Source: an uncultured Alistipes sp. (GTDB lineage: Bacteria; Bacteroidota; Bacteroidia; Bacteroidales; UBA932). Taken from it: DNA of 64,000 bases. The number at the start of each line of letters is the position of its first letter. Positions within the stretch are counted from its first letter, which is position 1. The position numbers and the translations under genes are program-made. The notes below the pieces were generated by a model, which ran no database searches, was not told the DNA's origin, and worked only from the letters and a program-made list of their open reading frames with translations. Shown here in pieces: positions 59,481 through 64,000 of the stretch. The stretch spans positions 5,265 to 69,264 of the forward strand of contig CABMPD010000016.1 in the NCBI GenBank assembly GCA_902388455.1, given 5' to 3'.

Positions 59481-61706
59481 ATGAAGATACGGAATTCAAT
59501 ATTACTGCCGGCGGTATGCCTGTTGTGTTCCTGCAGCGGCGGAAATGAGAAAATGGACAAGGCCGGCTGTGCTGAGGCTTTCGCGGAGGCCTACGGACTG
59601 GTACGATGGTTCTACCCGGGGGACATACCGGAGGGCTTTGACTGGAATGAATTCGCATTGTACGGAATGCGTGAGGTTCTGGAATGTGAAGATGTGGAAG
59701 AGCTGGAAATGACTCTGACCGGACTTTTCGGGCCGGTAGCTCCGGGTGTGGAGTTCTCGGACTCAGATGAATATGGAAGATGGGAGCTCATCACACCTGA
59801 AGACACTTCAGGAATGTATCAGATAGCCTGGCAACACTGCGGGGTGGACTTGGGGCCTGAGAGCAACTGGTATGTAAGCAAGAGGACAGGCCGGGCGATG
59901 CAGACAGACAATTCCAGCAAGATAGCCGTGGAGCTGGGGCTGGTTCCAGGGCTTCCGTATGACAGGATGAAGGTCTCTGCGGATATCAGGAATCATAATC
60001 CCGAGTCGTTGAAAATTTATTTCAAGACAACCTTCAATACAGGACTGGACTATTATACTTCTGTGTGCAGGGACGGTAAGTCCGGGAATGCCGTCGCGCA
60101 GGATTCGGCCTGGCACGGTTGCGCGAGACATTTCGAATCCACATTTGCAAGTGCCGGAAAAGATGCCGACAGTGCTCTCGGTACAATGGATGCCGGAGGA
60201 CGGATAATCGTCTTCGTGGACGGGAAAGGCAGTTTCTCCATAAAGAATGTCACTCTGCATCTGCCGGACGGGAATAAGATCAAATACAGGCCTGAGGAGT
60301 TAAAAGGCTGGAGCGAATACAACGGTGTCTATGACTATTCTGTTGACGGGGAGACGGTGACTGTCTCTACCAGAGAGAGGCTGTTCGGGGATTGCTCCTC
60401 TTTCGGGGACGCGGCTGTCCGCAAGTTGTCGGACGGGCTGTACATCCATGTGCCTTTGGCCCTGTACGGAACTTATGAAAGTACGTTTCCAGCGTATGAT
60501 ACCGCTGCTGCCAGTGAACTGATTAGGAAGGCGGAGACAGCCGGGGAACTGCGCGGCGATGTAGTTATGTGCGCTGATATCGCGGTGGCGTGGAACATCA
60601 TGAAGTATTTTCATCCATATCTGTCCGACTTAGATGTGGATTGGGATGCGGTCCTTTCCGAGTACATCGTGAAAGCGGCAGGAGGGGCCGTTTATGATCC
60701 CGGACTGCTGCGCAGGATGCTGGCACTGCTTGGTGACGCCCACATCGGCGTTACATGTCCGTCCGAATTAACGGATACCAAGTATCTTCCGCTGCGGGTC
60801 AGGCGTATAGGTGAGGAGATAGTCGTGATACATTCGGAAGATAGCCGGATCAAAGCCGGGGATGTAATCGTGTCGGTGAACGGCAGGCCGGCTGTAAGTT
60901 CTTGGAGAGAGTGCGAGGATGAGATTTCAGGCAGTCCACAGTACAAGTCCGAGCGAGCAGAAGCTCTGTGGCTGCGGTCGTTCGGTCATGGAGAAGAAGC
61001 GGTGCTGTCTGTCGAGGGCGATGATGGTGTGCGCGAGGTGGCGGTGGCTTTGATGGGCAGGGCGGAATTCATAGACGGAGCAGGCAGTGTCATCTGCGGA
61101 CGCAAAAGCGGGTGGCTGGATGGCGGTACGCTATACATCAATGCCTCCAGATCCGATATGGGCAGTATCCGTGCTCTTTTGCGGAACCGGGCTGCCGGGC
61201 AGAAGGTGATAATCGACAACCGGTATGGCAGCAGTGTAGTTGCAATGCACCTCCTGTCGGAGCTTGTCGGGGGAAATGTCCGCCCTCCGAGAGCAGATAT
61301 TGTGAAGATTCCTCAGGTATATCTTCCGGAGACTCCCGCCATTCAGAATGCCGCTGAGGATATATCAGTTCCTGCCCCTGACCATGATCTCATTTTCCTG
61401 GCAAATGCATCGAATATAAGTCATTTTGAGGATGCCTATGACTACATGCGCTATATTGGCGCCGGAATTATAATCGGATCTTCTACAGGCGGATGTACAG
61501 GAAGAATCAACACTGCCGGACTGCCGTCCGGAACGTCCTTTACTTTTACCGGAACGAAAGTTCTGAGCCACCTCGGCAGCCAGGGCATGTTCTACGCCAG
61601 AGGCATCAAGCCTGATGTATATGTGGAAGAAACAGTAGAGGATATCCGGAACGGTAACGATGCGGTGCTTTCAAAGGCTCTCTCGCTCATCGGCTCAGGT
61701 CAGTGA
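59481..61706 (+). CDS. S41-family peptidase lipoprotein
   Basis: A 741-aa predicted lipoprotein (signal MKIRNSILLPAVCLLCSC, acylated Cys likely 18). The N-terminal domain (FAEAYGLVRWFYPGDIPEGFDWNEFALYGMREV) is typical of Bacteroidota S41 proteins. A PDZ-like segment is IKAGDVIVSVNGRPAV, and the C-terminal peptidase core has the candidate catalytic Ser in NASNISHFEDAY and the block GSSTGGCTGRIN. The ending GIKPDVYVEETVEDI is also family-like. An ATG at 59448 overlapping the permease stop (ATGA) would give a longer, less usual signal peptide; translation may still be coupled. Confidence 0.82.
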   Translation: MKIRNSILLPAVCLLCSCSGGNEKMDKAGCAEAFAEAYGLVRWFYPGDIPEGFDWNEFALYGMREVLECEDVEELEMTLTGLFGPVAPGVEFSDSDEYGRWELITPEDTSGMYQIAWQHCGVDLGPESNWYVSKRTGRAMQTDNSSKIAVELGLVPGLPYDRMKVSADIRNHNPESLKIYFKTTFNTGLDYYTSVCRDGKSGNAVAQDSAWHGCARHFESTFASAGKDADSALGTMDAGGRIIVFVDGKGSFSIKNVTLHLPDGNKIKYRPEELKGWSEYNGVYDYSVDGETVTVSTRERLFGDCSSFGDAAVRKLSDGLYIHVPLALYGTYESTFPAYDTAAASELIRKAETAGELRGDVVMCADIAVAWNIMKYFHPYLSDLDVDWDAVLSEYIVKAAGGAVYDPGLLRRMLALLGDAHIGVTCPSELTDTKYLPLRVRRIGEEIVVIHSEDSRIKAGDVIVSVNGRPAVSSWRECEDEISGSPQYKSERAEALWLRSFGHGEEAVLSVEGDDGVREVAVALMGRAEFIDGAGSVICGRKSGWLDGGTLYINASRSDMGSIRALLRNRAAGQKVIIDNRYGSSVVAMHLLSELVGGNVRPPRADIVKIPQVYLPETPAIQNAAEDISVPAPDHDLIFLANASNISHFEDAYDYMRYIGAGIIIGSSTGGCTGRINTAGLPSGTSFTFTGTKVLSHLGSQGMFYARGIKPDVYVEETVEDIRNGNDAVLSKALSLIGSGQ

Positions 61707-63114
61707 CTGAAAGTATCCACTCGGCGATGTCTGTCAGGACTTCGGGAGCAATGGTGGTCTCGATGCGGCCGTATTCTGCAGGCATGCCGGTGGTGCAGGG
61801 CTGCAGCAGGTGGTTGAGGCCGGGGTATTCCTTTATCAGGTGATGCGGGCCGTCGGGCAGGAGTCTGCGGATGTGCTCCAGGTTGACCGGCGGAACCTGC
61901 AGGTCGAGGCTGCCGTTGAGGGCAAATACGGGGCAGGTGGTCCGGGAAATATCCCGGGCGGGTGAGGACTGGAGGAAATACAGCATCCAGGGGTCATCTA
62001 CGGTATTCCAGGCAGCGGCGAGGTTGGCGGCTGAGCCGAAGGGCATGTTCTGTGCGTCAAGGGCTGTTATAAGGCTGTCCACCAGTGTCTCCGGGCTGTC
62101 TGTGGAGTACCCGTCCACTTTCATCCTGAGCATGGCGGCGAGGACGCGGCCGTAGTTGTCGGCTGACGCGGGGGTGAATCCCGATTTGGTGAGTATCAGG
62201 CGGTTCTGTTCCACGAGGATGCTGTCACCCCGCATTCCGGGGCCGGCCATGCTGATGATGAAGTCCGCCTCCTCCGCGGCTCCCAGCATGAACACGATCT
62301 GCCCGCCCTCGCTGTGTCCCAATGCTCCTACTTTGTCGAATTCCCCGAGGCTTCGGAGGTACCTGATGCCGGCCAGGGCATCCTGCATATTGGTCTGAGT
62401 GGTGATTTCTACCGTGCCTCTTTCGGACTCTCCCATGCCGCGGTCATCGTAGCGCAGGGAGGCTATGCCATGGCGGGCCAGCCAGTCGGCCAGTACGAGG
62501 AAGGGCTTGTGGCTGAATAGCTCCTCGTCCCGGTTCTGCGAGCCGCTGCCGGTAATCATCAGTACTGCGGGTATGTTGTTGGAGTTTGAGCTATTGTCGT
62601 CATAACCCACAGGGTAGGTGAGGGTTCCAGCCATGACCGCTCCGTCCGCCCCGCTGGAGAACGTGACTTTCTCGCTCCGGTAGGGATACGGCGGCTGCGG
62701 CTCCTGCGGCCGGTTCAGCACCGGCAGTCCCATCTGGAGAACCAGCGGAAACTGCATTCCCATCTGGGTGAAGACCCCTTGGATTTCCCCTGACGGCCTG
62801 CTGCCCTGAGGCACTTCATGCAGTACCAGCCTCCCCTGATAGGCCGCCCCGAGCATCGGTATTGTCACCGATACGGAGTCATTGTCCAGCAGCGCGATTT
62901 CTCCCGGTATGCCCTCGGCTCCCTGGTCCGGGCTGTCAAGGAAGAAATACTGCTCCTTTTCCAGTGAATCGGTGGTAAAATGGAACACCAGCGTGAGGCT
63001 GCTGCCTCCGGCCTCCAGCTTGCCGTTCCACGAGCCGAGGAGCCTGCTGCGCTGTGCGCCGGCGGTGGTCGAAAGTGTGATGAGGCTCAATAGGATGCAG
63101 AGGAATCGTGTCAT
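61687..63114 (-). CDS. Secreted alpha/beta hydrolase
   Basis: A 475-aa exported hydrolase. A signal peptide (MTRFLCILLSLITLSTTAGAQ) is followed by an N-terminal beta domain (about residues 25-130; SRLLGSWNGKLEAGGSSLTLVFHF). The alpha/beta core has the oxyanion region VLMITGSGSQNRDEE, the nucleophile Ser268 in GALGHSEGGQIV, Asp in FALNGSLDLQVP and His in YPGLNHLLQP. It is probably an esterase or acyl-peptidase-like enzyme. It converges on the S41 gene, overlapping it by 20 bases. Confidence 0.88.
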   Translation of the reverse strand: MTRFLCILLSLITLSTTAGAQRSRLLGSWNGKLEAGGSSLTLVFHFTTDSLEKEQYFFLDSPDQGAEGIPGEIALLDNDSVSVTIPMLGAAYQGRLVLHEVPQGSRPSGEIQGVFTQMGMQFPLVLQMGLPVLNRPQEPQPPYPYRSEKVTFSSGADGAVMAGTLTYPVGYDDNSSNSNNIPAVLMITGSGSQNRDEELFSHKPFLVLADWLARHGIASLRYDDRGMGESERGTVEITTQTNMQDALAGIRYLRSLGEFDKVGALGHSEGGQIVFMLGAAEEADFIISMAGPGMRGDSILVEQNRLILTKSGFTPASADNYGRVLAAMLRMKVDGYSTDSPETLVDSLITALDAQNMPFGSAANLAAAWNTVDDPWMLYFLQSSPARDISRTTCPVFALNGSLDLQVPPVNLEHIRRLLPDGPHHLIKEYPGLNHLLQPCTTGMPAEYGRIETTIAPEVLTDIAEWILSVTDLSR

Positions 63115-63258
63115 GGGTAGTTTGGATTGTTGAATTTTAAATTTGTAGTTAACGTGAGTTTGAAATAAAGTTAAATATAAGTCATTGATTATTTGGAAAA
63201 TAGCGGCAAAGTGTTAAATTTAAAGTATCAAAAAAACAAACATAAAACTCTTACCGCG

Positions 63259-63796
63259 ATGATTACAGAAGACAAAGTTATTGAAATTTTCTACATGGCT
63301 GACGAATACAACAGGGAATTTTCAAAAGTCAGGCAGAAATACTCACTCGATGAGGGACGGAATGACGGCAAACGTTGCAGGAACAAGCCAACCGCATGAG
63401 TGATGTGGAGATAATGGTCATACTCATCCTGTTCCCCGTCCTCTCCTCCTACAGCCGCTTCGTGGAGCTGGAGAAGGAAGTGGCCCTTTGCCTTGCGCTG
63501 GTCGTTAAGGGCGTGCTTTTGGGCAAGTGCACCGGCATTATCTCAACGACCGCGAGCCGCTCAGGAACGAGTGCTACGTGCAGGACATCAGGGGCAAGCT
63601 CTGCGGGGACCGGGGATATATCGGCAAGGCCATTTTCGAGATGCTCTTCTTCATCAACGGAATACAGCTCGTCACGCGCGTGCGCAACAATATGAGGAAC
63701 ATGCTCATGCGTGCGAAGACAAGATTCTGCTGTGCAAGAGGGCCGTCATTGAGACCGTCAACGACGAGCTGAAGAACATCGCGCAGATAGAGCACT
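63259..63796 (+). pseudogene. Decayed IS982-family transposase
   Basis: Pieces of one IS982-type transposase occur in order but in three frames. MITEDKVIEIFYMADEYNREFSK opens it. A one-base loss near 63390 shifts to MSDVEIMVILILF, and about 29 codons are then missing before SSYSRFVELEKEVAL. A larger deletion after LLGKCTGI removes the first catalytic Asp region, and the match resumes at LNDREPLRNECY. Another shift leads to DKILLCKRAVIETVNDELKNIAQIEH. The similarity stops exactly where an IS66-like end begins. It cannot encode an active enzyme. Confidence 0.85.
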
Positions 63797-64000
63797 GTAA
63801 GCGACCGGTGAAGTGCGTATAGCGAATTTATTCCAGGCGAGGTATCTTCGCGCAAAAAAAAGATGCTTACACGAGAAGAAATCGCAGAGATAGTTCAATA
63901 CTGCAAGGAGAAAGGAGTCTCATACAAGAGCCGTCTGAAAGAAATCGGGATAGCCGAGTGGCGGTTCTATGAGAGCAAACGCAGATACGCCGAGGCTCAG
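63797..64000 (+). mobile_element. Left end of an IS66-type element (continues past the window)
   Basis: The sequence GTAAGCGACCGGTG starts with the GTAA terminus used by IS66 elements and interrupts the IS982 remnant precisely. The 8 bases before it (AGAGCACT) would be one copy of the target duplication. A transposase-associated reading frame starts 66 bases inside. Confidence 0.7.
63863..64000 (+). CDS. IS66-type accessory protein TnpA-like (3' end outside the window)
   Basis: Forty-six codons are visible: MLTREEIAEIVQYCKEKGVSY and onward to SRLKEIGIAEWRFYESKRRY. The short helical HTH-like layout with a conserved WRFYESK block resembles the small first gene of Bacteroidota IS66 elements, upstream of TnpB and the main transposase. 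The frame is open to the last base. A weak -7-like TATCTTCG lies about 15 bases upstream. Confidence 0.65.
   Translation, partial: MLTREEIAEIVQYCKEKGVSYKSRLKEIGIAEWRFYESKRRYAEAQ

Overview
The window is a stretch of a Bacteroidales-type (Bacteroidota) chromosome. The evidence is the recurring promoter -7 element TAnnTTTG, often with TTTG 19-20 bases upstream, weak or absent Shine-Dalgarno sites, and Bacteroidota-typical families (DUF349, DUF4296, BF3164-like propeller lipoprotein, lipoproteins with SC-type lipoboxes, the AIR synthase form found in this phylum). Composition looks moderately GC-rich by eye, so a Bacteroidales lineage richer in GC than Bacteroides is likely. I cannot name the genus.

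Layout: 1-3.4 kb holds the end of ftsY and pheT. 3.4-7.9 kb is a leftward run: DUF4296 lipoprotein, amidohydrolase, radical SAM protein, dtd, deoC and a small outer-membrane protein. 8.0-10.9 kb is rightward (polysaccharide deacetylase, purD, membrane protein) and meets a leftward aminotransferase. 12.2-17.2 kb is a rightward run: purM, unknown lipoprotein, DEDDy exonuclease, RlmI-like methyltransferase, free-Met-sulfoxide reductase. It is followed by tRNA-Cys, leftward gmk-nadD and rightward fba. 19.6-23.6 kb has an LPP20-like lipoprotein, a transglutaminase-like secreted protein and grpE-dnaJ. 23.6-24.7 kb has rplS with a structured leader, tRNA-Arg, about 380 bp dense in inverted repeats, and a convergent tRNA-Leu. 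24.75-30.8 kb has a PurL-C-like small protein, ubiE, cls, an AraC regulator and a Ca2+-type P-ATPase. 30.8-37.6 kb has lysE/tetR/trmD leftward and a DUF349 protein, yidC and a YggS-type protein rightward. 37.6-41.5 kb has surE-lpxB-dapF leftward and gap rightward. 41.5-46.4 kb has a HAMP-like membrane protein with trkH and a RecD-like helicase, then a THUMP-like methyltransferase. 46.5-53 kb has a propeller lipoprotein, a phosphosugar mutase, pssA, two paralogous C1 peptidases and queE. 53-63 kb has a short clpB, a TPR/HTH-like membrane protein, an FtsX-type permease without an ATPase, an S41 peptidase and an alpha/beta hydrolase. The right edge is a decayed IS982 transposase interrupted by the left end of an IS66-type element.

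Most of the window is housekeeping: translation, protein targeting and folding, purine and phospholipid synthesis, lipid A and glycolysis. No CRISPR array, prophage or obvious defence island is present. The points most worth following are non-standard: several genes whose -7 element ends exactly 4 bases before the start codon (likely leaderless mRNAs), a candidate L19 autoregulatory leader, the palindrome field between two convergent tRNA genes, a standalone PurL C-terminal-like domain, a putative sensor protein translationally coupled to trkH, and the 55-63 kb envelope cluster.
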